In this document: in pieces, positions 38,550 to 53,340 of the stretch | Numbering within the stretch: position 1 is the first letter of the stretch | How the letters are laid out: the number at the start of each line of letters is the position of its first letter | NCBI GenBank assembly: GCA_031769625.1 | Contig: JAUIMM010000699.1 | Coordinates: 62,001 to 126,000 of the forward strand | Origin: Taudactylus pleione | Taxonomy: Eukaryota > Chordata > Amphibia > Anura > Myobatrachidae | Reading direction: 5' to 3' | DNA: 64,000 bases | Translations under genes and position numbers: made by a program | Notes under the pieces: model-generated | What the model was told of the DNA's origin: nothing | Databases searched by the model: none | What the model saw: only the letters and a program-made list of their open reading frames with translations

Positions 38550-41500
38550 TGATGTGAAATGGTTTTTCTCCCATGCTGCGTTTAAGAGAAAACAGCAAAT
38601 GCAAGTTTTAGGCCAAAATGCATTGAAAGCAATGGAAATAACAAAAGCGCATACTTTGTGATATCTCCTCTTGTAACAAACACAGACAGCTCAAAATTTC
38701 ACTGGATGTGTTGAAGACCAAGACCCACAAATGTGATGTGAAATGGTTTTTCTCCCATGTTGCGTTTAAGAGAAAACAGCAAATGCAAGTTTTAGGCCAA
38801 AATGCATTGAAAGCAATGGAAATAACAAAAGTTCAAACTTTGTGATATCTCCTCTTGTAGCAAACACAGACAGATCAAAATTTCACTGGATGTGTTGAAG
38901 ACCAAGACCCACAAATGTGATGTGAAATGGTTTTTCTCCCATGTTGCATTTAAGAGAAAACAGCAAATGCACATTTTAGGCCAAAATGCATTGAAAGCAA
39001 TGAAAACAACAAAAGCGCATACTTTGTGATATCTCCTCTTGTAGCAAACACAGACAGCTCAAAATTTCACTGGATGTGTTGAAGACCAAGACCCACAAAT
39101 GTGATGTGAAATGGTTTTTCTCCCATGTTGCATTTAAGAGAAAACAGCAAATGCACATTTTAGGCCAAAATGCATTGAAAGCAATGGAAACACAAAAGCG
39201 CATACTTTGTGTTATCTCCTCTTGTAGCAAACACAGACAGCTCAAAATTTCACTGGATGTGTTGAAGACCAAAACCCACAAATGTGATGTGAAATCGTTT
39301 TTCTCCCATGTTGCATTTAAGAGAAAACAGCAAATGCAAGTTTTATGCCAAAATGCATTGAAAGCAATGGAAACAACAAAAGCGCATACTTTGTGATATC
39401 TCCTCTTGTAGCAAACACAGACAGCTCAAAATGTCACTGGATGTGTTGAAGACCAAAACCCACAAATGTGATGTGAAATCGTTTTTCTCCCATGTTGCAT
39501 TTAAGAGAAAACAGCAAATGCAAGTTTTATGCCAAAATGCATTGAAAGCAATGGAAACAACAAAAGCGCATACTTTGTGATATCTCCTCTTGTAGCAAAC
39601 ACAGACAGCTCAAAATGTCACTGGATGTGTTGAAGACCAAGACCCACAAATGTGATGTGAAATGGTTTTTCTCCCATGTTGCGTTTAAGAGAAAACAGCA
39701 AATGCACGTTTTAGGCCAAAATGCATTGAAAGCAATGGAAACAACAAAAGCGCATACATTGTGTTATCTCCTCTTGTAGCAAACACAGACAGCTCAAAAT
39801 TTCACTGGATGTGTTGAAGACCAAAACCCACAAATGTGATGTGAAATGGTTTTTCTCCCATGCTGCGTTTAAGAGAAAACAGCAAATGCAAGTTTTAGGG
39901 CAAAATGCATTGAAAGCAATGGAAATAACAAAAGCGCATACTTTGTGTTATCTCCTCTTGTAGCAAACACAGACAGCTCAAAATTTCACTGGATGTGTTG
40001 AAGACCAAAACCCACAAATGTGATGTGAAATGGTTTTTCTCCCATGCTGCGTTTAAGAGAAAACAGCAAATGCAAGTTTTAGGCCAAAATGCATTGAAAG
40101 CAATGGAAATAACAAAAGCGCATACTTTGTGATATCTCCTCTTGTAACAAACACAGACAGCTCAAAATTTCACTGGATGTGTTGAAGACCAAGACCCACA
40201 AATGTGATGTGAAATGGTTTTTCTCCCATGTTGCGTTTAAGAGAAAACAGCAAATGCAAGTTTTAGGCCAAAATGCATTGAAAGCAATGGAAATAACAAA
40301 AGTTCAAACTTTGTGATATCTCCTCTTGTAGCAAACACAGACAGATCAAAATTTCACTGGATGTGTTGAAGACCAAGACCCACAAATGTGATGTGAAATG
40401 GTTTTTCTCCCATGTTGCATTTAAGAGAAAACAGCAAATGCACGTTTTAGGCCAAAATGCATTGAAAGCAATGAAAACAACAAAAGCGCATACTTTGTGA
40501 TATCTCCTCTTGTAGCAAACACAGACAGCTCAAAATTTCACTGGATGTGTTGAAGACCAAGACCCACAAATGTGATGTGAAATGGTTTTTCTCCCATGTT
40601 GCATTTAAGAGAAAACAGCAAATGCACGTTTTAGGCCAAAATGCATTGAAAGCAATGGAAATAACAAAAGCGCATACTTTGTGATATCTCCTCTTGTAGC
40701 AAACACCGACAAGCTCAAAATTTCACTGGATGTGTTGAAGACCAAAACCCACAAATGTGATGTGAAATGGTTTTTCTCCCATGCTGCGTTTAAGAGAAAA
40801 CAGCAAATGCACATTTTAGGCCAAAATGCATTGAAAGCAATGGAAACACAAAAGCGCATACTTTGTGTTATCTCCTCTTGTAGCAAACACAGACAGCTCA
40901 AAATTTCACTGGATGTGTTGAAGACCAAAACCCACAAATGTGATGTGAAATCGTTTTTCTCCCATGTTGCGTTTAAGAGAAAACAGCAAATGCAAGTTAT
41001 ATGCCAAAATGCATTGAAAGCAATGGAAATAACAAAAGCGCATACTTTGTGATATCTCCTCTTGTAGCAAACACAGACAGCTCAAAATTTCACTGGATGT
41101 GTTGAAGACCAAGACCCACAAATGTGATGTGAAATGGTTTTTCTCCCATGTTGCATTTAAGAGAAAACAGCAAATGCACGTTTTAGGCCAAAATGCATTG
41201 AAAGCAATGAAAACAACAAAAGCGCATACTTTGTGATATCTCCTCTTGTAGCAAACACAGACAGCTCAAAATTTCACTGGATGTGTTGAAGACCAAGACC
41301 CACAAATGTGATGTGAAATGGTTTTTCTCCCATGTTGCGTTTAAGAGAAAACAGCAAATGCACGTTTTAGGCCAAAATGCATTGAAAGCAATGGAAATAA
41401 CAAAAGCGCATACTTTGTGATATCTCCTCTTGTAGCAAACACAGAAAAGCTCAAAATTTCACTGGATGTGTTGAAGACCAAAACCCACAAATGTGATGTG

Positions 41501-42380
41501 AAATGGTTTTTCTCCCATGCTGCGTTTAAGAGAAAACAGCAAATGCACGTTTTAGGCCAAAATGCATTGAAAGCAATGGAAACACAAAAGCGCATACTTT
41601 GTGTTATCTCCTCTTGTAGCAAACACAGACAGCTCAAAATTTCACTGGATGTGTTGAAGACCAAAACCCACAAATGTGATGTGAAATGGTTTTTCTCCCA
41701 TGTTGCATTTAAGAGAAAACAGCAAATGCAAGTTTTAGGCCAAAATGCATTGAAAGCAATGGAAATAACAAAAGCGCATACTTTGTGATATCTCCTCTTG
41801 TAGCAAACACAGACAGCTCAAAATGTCACTGGATGTGTTGAAGACCAAGACCCACAAATGTGATGTGAATTGGTTTTTCTCCCATGTTGCGTTTAAGAGA
41901 AAACAGCAAATGCTTGTTTTATGCCAAAATGCATTGAAAGCAATGAAAACAACAAAAGCGCATACTTTGTGATATCTCCTCTTGTAGCAAACACAGACAG
42001 CTCAAAATTTCACTGGATGTGTTGAAGACCAAAACCCACAAATGTGATGTGAAATGGTTTTTCTCCCTCCCATGTTGCATTTAAGAGAAAACAGCAAATG
42101 CACGTTTTAGGCCAAAATGCATGAAAGCAATGGAAACACAAAAGCGCATACTTTGTGTTATCTCCTCTTGTAGCAAACACAGAAAAGCTCAAAATTTCAC
42201 TGGATGTGTTGAAGACCAAAACCCACAAATGTGATGTGAAATGGTTTTTCTCCCATGTTGCGTTTAAGAGAAAACAGCAAATGCAAGTTTTAGGCCAAAA
42301 TGCATTGAAAGCAATGGAAATAACAAAAGTTCAAACTTTGTGATATCTCCTCTTGTAGCAAGCACAGACAGCTCAAAATG
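38550..42380 (+). repeat. Long HOR block, copy 1 (about 3.83 kb)
   Basis: It matches 45357-49187 at a constant offset of 6807 bp (37 monomers less 1 bp), including cagatc, two gaaatcg and gcattt monomers, acattgtgttatc, caccgacaagctc, gttatatgcc, agaaaagctc, ctccctccc (42063 and 48870) and atgcatgaaag. A visible difference is cacattttagg at 38970 against cacgttttagg in the second copy. Confidence 0.82.
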
Positions 42381-45356
42381 TCACTGGATGTGTTGAAGAC
42401 CAAGACCCACAAATGTGATGTGAAATGGTTTTTCTCCCATGTTGCGTTTAAGAGAAAACAGCAAATGCACGTTTTAGGCCAAAATGCATTGAAAGCAATG
42501 AAAACAACAAAAGCGCATACTTTGTGATATCTCCTCTTGTAGCAAACACAGACAGCTCAAAATTTCACTGGATGTGTTGAAGACCAAGACCCACAAATGT
42601 GATGTGAAATGGTTTTTCTCCCATGTTGCATTTAAGAGAAAACAGCAAATGCACGTTTTAGGCCAAAATGCATTGAAAGCAATGGAAATAACAAAAGCGC
42701 ATACTTTGTGTTATCTCCTCTTGTAGCAAACACAGACAGCTCAAAATTTCACTGGATGTGTTGAAGACCAAAACCCACAAATGTGATGTGAAATGGTTTT
42801 TCTCCCATGCTGCGTTTAAGAGAAAACAGCAAATGCAAGTTTTAGGCCAAAATGCATTGAAAGCAATGGAAATAACAAAAGCGCATACTTTGTGATATCT
42901 CCTCTTGTAACAAACACAGACAGCTCAAAATTTCACTGGATGTGTTGAAGACCAAGACCCACAAATGTGATGTGAAATGGTTTTTCTCCCATGTTGCGTT
43001 TAAGAGAAAACAGCAAATGCAAGTTTTAGGCCAAAATGCATTGAAAGCAATGGAAATAACAAAAGTTCAAACTTTGTGATATCTCCTCTTGTAGCAAACA
43101 CAGACAGATCAAAATTTCACTGGATGTGTTGAAGACCAAGACCCACAAATGTGATGTGAAATGGTTTTTCTCCCATGTTGCATTTAAGAGAAAACAGCAA
43201 ATGCACGTTTTAGGCCAAAATGCATTGAAAGCAATGAAAACAACAAAAGCGCATACTTTGTGATATCTCCTCTTGTAGCAAACACAGACAGCTCAAAATT
43301 TCACTGGATGTGTTGAAGACCAAAACCCACAAATGTGATGTGAAATGGTTTTTCTCCCATGCTGCGTTTAAGAGAAAACAGCAAATGCAAGTTTTAGGCC
43401 AAAATGCATTGAAAGCAATGGAAATAACAAAAGCGCATACTTTGTGATATCTCCTCTTGTAACAAACACAGACAGCTCAAAATTTCACTGGATGTGTTGA
43501 AGACCAAGACCCACAAATGTGATGTGAAATGGTTTTTCTCCCATGTTGCGTTTAAGAGAAAACAGCAAATGCAAGTTTTAGGCCAAAATGCATTGAAAGC
43601 AATGGAAATAACAAAAGTTCAAACTTTGTGATATCTCCTCTTGTAGCAAACACAGACAGATCAAAATTTCACTGGATGTGTTGAAGACCAAGACCCACAA
43701 ATGTGATGTGAAATGGTTTTTCTCTCATGTTGCATTTAAGAGAAAACAGCAAATGCACGTTTTAGGCCAAAATGCATTGAAAGCAATGAAAACAACAAAA
43801 GCGCATACTTTGTGATATCTCCTCTTGTAGCAAACACAGACAGCTCAAAATTTCACTGGATGTGTTGAAGACCAAGACCCACAAATGTGATGTGAAATGG
43901 TTTTTCTCCCATGTTGCATTTAAGAGAAAACAGCAAATGCACGTTTTAGGCCAAAATGCATTGAAAGCAATGGAAATAACAAAAGCGCATACTTTGTGAT
44001 ATCTCCTCTTGTAGCAAACACCGACAAGCTCAAAATTTCACTGGATGTGTTGAAGACCAAAACCCACAAATGTGATGTGAAATGGTTTTTCTCCCATGCT
44101 GCGTTTAAGAGAAAACAGCAAATGCACATTTTAGGCCAAAATGCATTGAAAGCAATGGAAACACAAAAGCGCATACTTTGTGTTATCTCCTCTTGTAGCA
44201 AACACAGACAGCTCAAAATTTCACTGGATGTGTTGAAGACCAAAACCCACAAATGTGATGTGAAATCGTTTTTCTCCCATGTTGCGTTTAAGAGAAAACA
44301 GCAAATGCAAGTTATATGCCAAAATGCATTGAAAGCAATGGAAATAACAAAAGCGCATACTTTGTGATATCTCCTCTTGTAGCAAACACAGACAGCTCAA
44401 AATTTCACTGGATGTGTTGAAGACCAAAACCCACAAATGTGATGTGAAATGGTTTTTCTCCCATGTTGCGTTTAAGAGAAAACAGCAAATGCAAGTTTTA
44501 GGCCAAAATGCATTGAAAGCAATGGAAATAAAAAAGCGCATACTTTGTGATATCTCCTCTTGTAGCAAACACAGACAGCTCAAAATGTCACTGGATGTGT
44601 TGAAGACCAAGACCCCCAAATGTGATGTGAATTGGTTTTTCTCCCATGTTGCGTTTAAGAGAAAACAGCAAATGCTTGTTTTATGCCAAAATGCATTGAA
44701 AGCAATGAAAACAACAAAAGCGCATACTTTGTGATATCTCCTCTTGTAGCAAACACAGACAGCTCAAAATTTCACTGGATGTGTTGAAGACCAAAACCCA
44801 CAAATGTGATGTGAAATGGTTTTTCTCCCATGTTGCGTTTAAGAGAAAACAGCAAATGCACGTTTTAGGCCAAAATGCATGAAAGCAATGGAAACACAAA
44901 AGCGCATACTTTGTGTTATCTCCTCTTGTAGCAAACACAGACAGCACAAAATTTCACTGGATGTGTTGAAGACCAAGACCCACAAATGTGATGTGAAATG
45001 GTTTTTCTCCCATGTTGCGTTTAAGAGAAAACAGCAAATGCAAGTTTTAGGCCAAAATGCATTGAAAGCAATGGAAATTACAAAAGTTCAAACTTTGTGA
45101 TATCTCCTCTTGTAGCAAGCAGAGACAGCTCAAAATTTCACTGGATGTGTTGAAGACCAAGACCCACAAATGTGATGTGAAATTGTTTTTCCCCCATGTT
45201 GCGTTTAAGAGAAAACAGCAAATGCAAGTTTTAGGCCAAAATGCATTGAAAGCAATGGAAATAACAAAAGCGCATACTTTGTGATATCTCCTCTTGTAGC
45301 AAACACAGACAGCTCAAAATTTCACTGGATGTGTTGAAGACCAAGACCCACAAATG
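42381..45356 (+). repeat. Linker part of the 37-monomer HOR
   Basis: This stretch separates the two long blocks and recurs, expanded, after the second one. The offset to its partner is 7176 bp at 42900-43460 (39 monomers), 7911 bp near 44250 (43 monomers less 1) and 8095 bp at 44414-45290 (44 monomers less 1). Within it, one four-monomer group containing gctgcg, tgtaacaaac, agttcaaac and cagatc occurs twice in a row (about 42720-43800). It ends with the rare gtttttccccc at 45185. Confidence 0.72.
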
Positions 45357-48300
45357 TGATGTGAAATGGTTTTTCTCCCATGCTGCGTTTAAGAGAAAAC
45401 AGCAAATGCAAGTTTTAGGCCAAAATGCATTGAAAGCAATGGAAATAACAAAAGCGCATACTTTGTGATATCTCCTCTTGTAACAAACACAGACAGCTCA
45501 AAATTTCACTGGATGTGTTGAAGACCAAGACCCACAAATGTGATGTGAAATGGTTTTTCTCCCATGTTGCGTTTAAGAGAAAACAGCAAATGCAAGTTTT
45601 AGGCCAAAATGCATTGAAAGCAATGGAAATAACAAAAGTTCAAACTTTGTGATATCTCCTCTTGTAGCAAACACAGACAGATCAAAATTTCACTGGATGT
45701 GTTGAAGACCAAGACCCACAAATGTGATGTGAAATGGTTTTTCTCCCATGTTGCATTTAAGAGAAAACAGCAAATGCACGTTTTAGGCCAAAATGCATTG
45801 AAAGCAATGAAAACAACAAAAGCGCATACTTTGTGATATCTCCTCTTGTAGCAAACACAGACAGCTCAAAATTTCACTGGATGTGTTGAAGACCAAGACC
45901 CACAAATGTGATGTGAAATGGTTTTTCTCCCATGTTGCATTTAAGAGAAAACAGCAAATGCACATTTTAGGCCAAAATGCATTGAAAGCAATGGAAACAC
46001 AAAAGCGCATACTTTGTGTTATCTCCTCTTGTAGCAAACACAGACAGCTCAAAATTTCACTGGATGTGTTGAAGACCAAAACCCACAAATGTGATGTGAA
46101 ATCGTTTTTCTCCCATGTTGCATTTAAGAGAAAACAGCAAATGCAAGTTTTATGCCAAAATGCATTGAAAGCAATGGAAACAACAAAAGCGCATACTTTG
46201 TGATATCTCCTCTTGTAGCAAACACAGACAGCTCAAAATGTCACTGGATGTGTTGAAGACCAAAACCCACAAATGTGATGTGAAATCGTTTTTCTCCCAT
46301 GTTGCATTTAAGAGAAAACAGCAAATGCAAGTTTTATGCCAAAATGCATTGAAAGCAATGGAAACAACAAAAGCGCATACTTTGTGATATCTCCTCTTGT
46401 AGCAAACACAGACAGCTCAAAATGTCACTGGATGTGTTGAAGACCAAGACCCACAAATGTGATGTGAAATGGTTTTTCTCCCATGTTGCGTTTAAGAGAA
46501 AACAGCAAATGCACGTTTTAGGCCAAAATGCATTGAAAGCAATGGAAACAACAAAAGCGCATACATTGTGTTATCTCCTCTTGTAGCAAACACAGACAGC
46601 TCAAAATTTCACTGGATGTGTTGAAGACCAAAACCCACAAATGTGATGTGAAATGGTTTTTCTCCCATGCTGCGTTTAAGAGAAAACAGCAAATGCAAGT
46701 TTTAGGGCAAAATGCATTGAAAGCAATGGAAATAACAAAAGCGCATACTTTGTGTTATCTCCTCTTGTAGCAAACACAGACAGCTCAAAATTTCACTGGA
46801 TGTGTTGAAGACCAAAACCCACAAATGTGATGTGAAATGGTTTTTCTCCCATGCTGCGTTTAAGAGAAAACAGCAAATGCAAGTTTTAGGCCAAAATGCA
46901 TTGAAAGCAATGGAAATAACAAAAGCGCATACTTTGTGATATCTCCTCTTGTAACAAACACAGACAGCTCAAAATTTCACTGGATGTGTTGAAGACCAAG
47001 ACCCACAAATGTGATGTGAAATGGTTTTTCTCCCATGTTGCGTTTAAGAGAAAACAGCAAATGCAAGTTTTAGGCCAAAATGCATTGAAAGCAATGGAAA
47101 TAACAAAAGTTCAAACTTTGTGATATCTCCTCTTGTAGCAAACACAGACAGATCAAAATTTCACTGGATGTGTTGAAGACCAAGACCCACAAATGTGATG
47201 TGAAATGGTTTTTCTCCCATGTTGCATTTAAGAGAAAACAGCAAATGCACGTTTTAGGCCAAAATGCATTGAAAGCAATGAAAACAACAAAAGCGCATAC
47301 TTTGTGATATCTCCTCTTGTAGCAAACACAGACAGCTCAAAATTTCACTGGATGTGTTGAAGACCAAGACCCACAAATGTGATGTGAAATGGTTTTTCTC
47401 CCATGTTGCATTTAAGAGAAAACAGCAAATGCACGTTTTAGGCCAAAATGCATTGAAAGCAATGGAAATAACAAAAGCGCATACTTTGTGATATCTCCTC
47501 TTGTAGCAAACACCGACAAGCTCAAAATTTCACTGGATGTGTTGAAGACCAAAACCCACAAATGTGATGTGAAATGGTTTTTCTCCCATGCTGCGTTTAA
47601 GAGAAAACAGCAAATGCACATTTTAGGCCAAAATGCATTGAAAGCAATGGAAACACAAAAGCGCATACTTTGTGTTATCTCCTCTTGTAGCAAACACAGA
47701 CAGCTCAAAATTTCACTGGATGTGTTGAAGACCAAAACCCACAAATGTGATGTGAAATCGTTTTTCTCCCATGTTGCGTTTAAGAGAAAACAGCAAATGC
47801 AAGTTATATGCCAAAATGCATTGAAAGCAATGGAAATAACAAAAGCGCATACTTTGTGATATCTCCTCTTGTAGCAAACACAGACAGCTCAAAATTTCAC
47901 TGGATGTGTTGAAGACCAAGACCCACAAATGTGATGTGAAATGGTTTTTCTCCCATGTTGCATTTAAGAGAAAACAGCAAATGCACGTTTTAGGCCAAAA
48001 TGCATTGAAAGCAATGAAAACAACAAAAGCGCATACTTTGTGATATCTCCTCTTGTAGCAAACACAGACAGCTCAAAATTTCACTGGATGTGTTGAAGAC
48101 CAAGACCCACAAATGTGATGTGAAATGGTTTTTCTCCCATGTTGCGTTTAAGAGAAAACAGCAAATGCACGTTTTAGGCCAAAATGCATTGAAAGCAATG
48201 GAAATAACAAAAGCGCATACTTTGTGATATCTCCTCTTGTAGCAAACACAGAAAAGCTCAAAATTTCACTGGATGTGTTGAAGACCAAAACCCACAAATG

Positions 48301-49187
48301 TGATGTGAAATGGTTTTTCTCCCATGCTGCGTTTAAGAGAAAACAGCAAATGCACGTTTTAGGCCAAAATGCATTGAAAGCAATGGAAACACAAAAGCGC
48401 ATACTTTGTGTTATCTCCTCTTGTAGCAAACACAGACAGCTCAAAATTTCACTGGATGTGTTGAAGACCAAAACCCACAAATGTGATGTGAAATGGTTTT
48501 TCTCCCATGTTGCATTTAAGAGAAAACAGCAAATGCAAGTTTTAGGCCAAAATGCATTGAAAGCAATGGAAATAACAAAAGCGCATACTTTGTGATATCT
48601 CCTCTTGTAGCAAACACAGACAGCTCAAAATGTCACTGGATGTGTTGAAGACCAAGACCCACAAATGTGATGTGAATTGGTTTTTCTCCCATGTTGCGTT
48701 TAAGAGAAAACAGCAAATGCTTGTTTTATGCCAAAATGCATTGAAAGCAATGAAAACAACAAAAGCGCATACTTTGTGATATCTCCTCTTGTAGCAAACA
48801 CAGACAGCTCAAAATTTCACTGGATGTGTTGAAGACCAAAACCCACAAATGTGATGTGAAATGGTTTTTCTCCCTCCCATGTTGCATTTAAGAGAAAACA
48901 GCAAATGCACGTTTTAGGCCAAAATGCATGAAAGCAATGGAAACACAAAAGCGCATACTTTGTGTTATCTCCTCTTGTAGCAAACACAGAAAAGCTCAAA
49001 ATTTCACTGGATGTGTTGAAGACCAAAACCCACAAATGTGATGTGAAATGGTTTTTCTCCCATGTTGCGTTTAAGAGAAAACAGCAAATGCAAGTTTTAG
49101 GCCAAAATGCATTGAAAGCAATGGAAATAACAAAAGTTCAAACTTTGTGATATCTCCTCTTGTAGCAAGCACAGACAGCTCAAAATT
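45357..49187 (+). repeat. Long HOR block, copy 2 (about 3.83 kb)
   Basis: This is the partner of 38550-42380 at 6807 bp. It ends where ggttgtgtaaaaag (49193) replaces the ordinary ggatgtgttgaag of copy 1, so the next two monomers here are an addition or a restoration of the older 19-monomer order. Confidence 0.82.
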
Positions 49188-52100
49188 TCACTGGTTGTGT
49201 AAAAAGACCAAGACCCACAAATGTGATGTGAAATTGTTTTTCTCCCATGTTGTGTTTAAGAGAAAACAGCAAATGCAAGTTTTAGGCTAAAATGCATTGA
49301 AAGCAATGGAAATAACAAAAGCGCATACTTTGTGATATCTCCTCTTGTAGCAAACACAGACAGCTCAAAATTTCACTGGATGTGTTGAAGACCAAAACCC
49401 ACAAATGTGATGTGAAATCGTTTTTCTCCCATGTTGCATTTAAGAGAAAACAGCAAATGCAAGTTTTATGCCAAAATGCATTGAAAGCAATGGAAACAAC
49501 AAAAGCGCATACTTTGTGATATCTCCTCTTGTAGCAAACACAGACAGCTCAAAATGTCACTGGATGTGTTGAAGACCAAGACCCACAAATGTGATGTGAA
49601 ATGGTTTTTCTCCCATGTTGCGTTTAAGAGAAAACAGCAAATGCACGTTTTAGGCCAAAATGCATTGAAAGCAATGAAAACAACAAAAGCGCATACTTTG
49701 TGATATCTCCTCTTGTAGCAAACACAGACAGCTCAAAATTTCACTGGATGTGTTGAAGACCAAGACCCACAAATGTGATGTGAAATGGTTTTTCTCCCAT
49801 GTTGCATTTAAGAGAAAACAGCAAATGCACGTTTTAGGCCAAAATGCATTGAAAGCAATGGAAATAACAAAAGCGCATACTTTGTGTTATCTCCTCTTGT
49901 AGCAAACACAGACAGCTCAAAATTTCACTGGATGTGTTGAAGACCAAAACCCACAAATGTGATGTGAAATGGTTTTTCTCCCATGCTGCGTTTAAGAGAA
50001 AACAGCAAATGCAAGTTTTAGGCCAAAATGCATTGAAAGCAATGGAAATAACAAAAGCGCATACTTTGTGATATCTCCTCTTGTAACAAACACAGACAGC
50101 TCAAAATTTCACTGGATGTGTTGAAGACCAAGACCCACAAATGTGATGTGAAATGGTTTTTCTCCCATGTTGCGTTTAAGAGAAAACAGCAAATGCAAGT
50201 TTTAGGCCAAAATGCATTGAAAGCAATGGAAATAACAAAAGTTCAAACTTTGTGATATCTCCTCTTGTAGCAAACACAGACAGATCAAAATTTCACTGGA
50301 TGTGTTGAAGACCAAGACCCACAAATGTGATGTGAAATGGTTTTTCTCCCATGTTGCATTTAAGAGAAAACAGCAAATGCACGTTTTAGGCCAAAATGCA
50401 TTGAAAGCAATGAAAACAACAAAAGCGCATACTTTGTGATATCTCCTCTTGTAGCAAACACAGACAGCTCAAAATTTCACTGGATGTGTTGAAGACCAAA
50501 ACCCACAAATGTGATGTGAAATGGTTTTTCTCCCATGCTGCGTTTAAGAGAAAACAGCAAATGCAAGTTTTAGGCCAAAATGCATTGAAAGCAATGGAAA
50601 TAACAAAAGCGCATACTTTGTGATATCTCCTCTTGTAACAAACACAGACAGCTCAAAATTTCACTGGATGTGTTGAAGACCAAGACCCACAAATGTGATG
50701 TGAAATGGTTTTTCTCCCATGTTGAGTTTAAGAGAAAACAGCAAATGCAAGTTTTAGGCCAAAATGCATTGAAAGCAATGGAAATAACAAAAGTTCAAAC
50801 TTTGTGATATCTCCTCTTGTAGCAAACACAGACAGATCAAAATTTCACTGGATGTGTTGAAGACCAAGACCCACAAATGTGATGTGAAATGGTTTTTCTC
50901 CCATGTTGCATTTAAGAGAAAACAGCAAATGCACGTTTTAGGCCAAAATGCATTGAAAGCAATGAAAACAACAAAAGCGCATACTTTGTGATATCTCCTC
51001 TTGTAGCAAACACAGACAGCTCAAAATTTCACTGGATGTGTTGAAGACCAAGACCCACAAATGTGATGTGAAATGGTTTTTCTCCCATGTTGCATTTAAG
51101 AGAAAACAGCAAATGCACGTTTTAGGCCAAAATGCATTGAAAGCAATGGAAATAACAAAAGCGCATACTTTGTGTTATCTCCTCTTGTAGCAAACACAGA
51201 CAGCTCAAAATTTCACTGGATGTGTTGAAGACCAAAACCCACAAATGTGATGTGAAATGGTTTTTCTCCCATGCTGCGTTTAAGAGAAAACAGCAAATGC
51301 AAGTTTTAGGCCAAAATGCATTGAAAGCAATGGAAATAACAAAAGCGCATACTTTGTGATATCTCCTCTTGTAACAAACACAGACAGCTCAAAATTTCAC
51401 TGGATGTGTTGAAGACCAAGACCCACAAATGTGATGTGAAATGGTTTTTCTCCCATGTTGCGTTTAAGAGAAAACAGCAAATGCAAGTTTTAGGCCAAAA
51501 TGCATTGAAAGCAATGGAAATAACAAAAGTTCAAACTTTGTGATATCTCCTCTTGTAGCAAACACAGACAGATCAAAATTTCACTGGATGTGTTGAAGAC
51601 CAAGACCCACAAATGTGATGTGAAATGGTTTTTCTCCCATGTTGCATTTAAGAGAAAACAGCAAATGCACGTTTTAGGCCAAAATGCATTGAAAGCAATG
51701 AAAACAACAAAAGTGCATACTTTGTGATATCTCCTCTTGTAGCAAACACAGACAGCTCAAAATTTCACTGGATGTGTTGAAGACCAAGACCCACAAATGT
51801 GATGTGAAATGGTTTTTCTCCCATGTTGCATTTAAGAGAAACAGCAAATGCACGTTTTAGGCCAAAATGCATTGAAAGCAATGGAAATAACAAAAGCGCA
51901 TACTTTGTGATATCTCCTCTTGTAGCAAACACCGACAAGCTCAAAATTTCACTGGATGTGTTGAAGACCAAAACCCACAAATGTGATGTGAAATGGTTTT
52001 TCTCCCATGCTGCGTTTAAGAGAAAACAGCAAATGCACATTTTAGGCCAAAATGCATTGAAAGCAATGGAAACACAAAAGCGCATACTTTGTGTTATCTC

Positions 52101-53340
52101 CTCTTGTAGCAAACACAGACAGCTCAAAATTTCACTGGATGTGTTGAAGACCAAAACCCACAAATGTGATGTGAAATCGTTTTTCTCCCATGTTGCGTTT
52201 AAGAGAAAACAGCAAATGCAAGTTATATGCCAAAATGCATTGAAAGCAATGGAAATAACAAAAGCGCATACTTTGTGATATCTCCTCTTGTAGCAAACAC
52301 AGACAGCTCAAAATTTCACTGGATGTGTTGAAGACCAAGACCCACAAATTTGATGTGAAATGGTTTTTCTCCCATGTTGCGTTTAAGAGAAAACAGCAAA
52401 TGCTTGTTTTATGCCAAAATGCATTGAAAGCAATGAAAACAACAAAATTGCATACTTTGTGATATCTCCTCTTGTAGCAAACACAGACAGCTCAAAATTT
52501 CACTGGATGTGTTGAAGACCAAAACCCACAAATGTGATGTGAAATGGTTTTTCTCCCATGTTGCGTTTAAGAGAAAACAGCAAATGCAAGTTTTAGGCCA
52601 AAATGCATTGAAAGCAATGGAAATAAAAAAGCGCATACTTTGTGATATCTCCTCTTGTAGCAAACACAGACAGCTCAAAATGTCACTGGATGTGTTGAAG
52701 ACCAAGACCCACAAATGTGATGTGAATTGGTTTTTCTCCCATGTTGCGTTTAAGAGAAAACAGCAAATGCTTGTTTTATGCCAAAATGCATTGAAAGCAA
52801 TGAAAACAACAAAAGCGCATACTTTGTGATATCTCCTCTTGTAGCAAACACAGACAGCTCAAAATTTCACTGGATGTGTTGAAGACCAAAACCCACAAAT
52901 GTGATGTGAAATGGTTTTTCTCCCATGTTGCGTTTAAGAGAAAACAGCAAATGCACGTTTTAGGCCAAAATGCATGAAAGCAATGGAAACACAAAAGCGC
53001 ATACTTTGTGTTATCTCCTCTTGTAGCAAACACAGACAGCACAAAATTTCACTGGATGTGTTGAAGACCAAGACCCACAAATGTGATGTGAAATGGTTTT
53101 TCTCCCATGTTGCGTTTAAGAGAAAACAGCAAATGCAAGTTTTAGGCCAAAATGCATTGAAAGCAATGGAAATAACAAAAGTTCAAACTTTGTGATATCT
53201 CCTCTTGTAGCAAGCACAGACAGCTCAAAATTTCACTGGATGTGTTGAACACCAAGACCCACAAATGTGATGTGAAATTGTTTTTCCCCCATGTTGCGTT
53301 TAAGAGAAAACAGCAAATGCAAGTTTTAGGCCAAAATGCA
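49188..53340 (+). repeat. Expanded linker after long HOR copy 2
   Basis: This is the equivalent of 42381-45356 with about seven extra monomers: two at 49188-49555, four more in the gctgcg, tgtaacaaac, agttcaaac, cagatc group (which occurs three times here, about 49900-51700), and one near 52340-52480. It ends in the same rare gtttttccccc (53280) as the first linker. A private 1-bp loss (agagaaacagc at 51836) shifts the frame. Confidence 0.72.

Noticed and set aside
51823..52278. Open frame of 151 codons whose first 30 residues differ from the others
   Set aside because: The different start comes only from a 1-bp loss in agagaaacagc near 51836, which shifts into another satellite frame.
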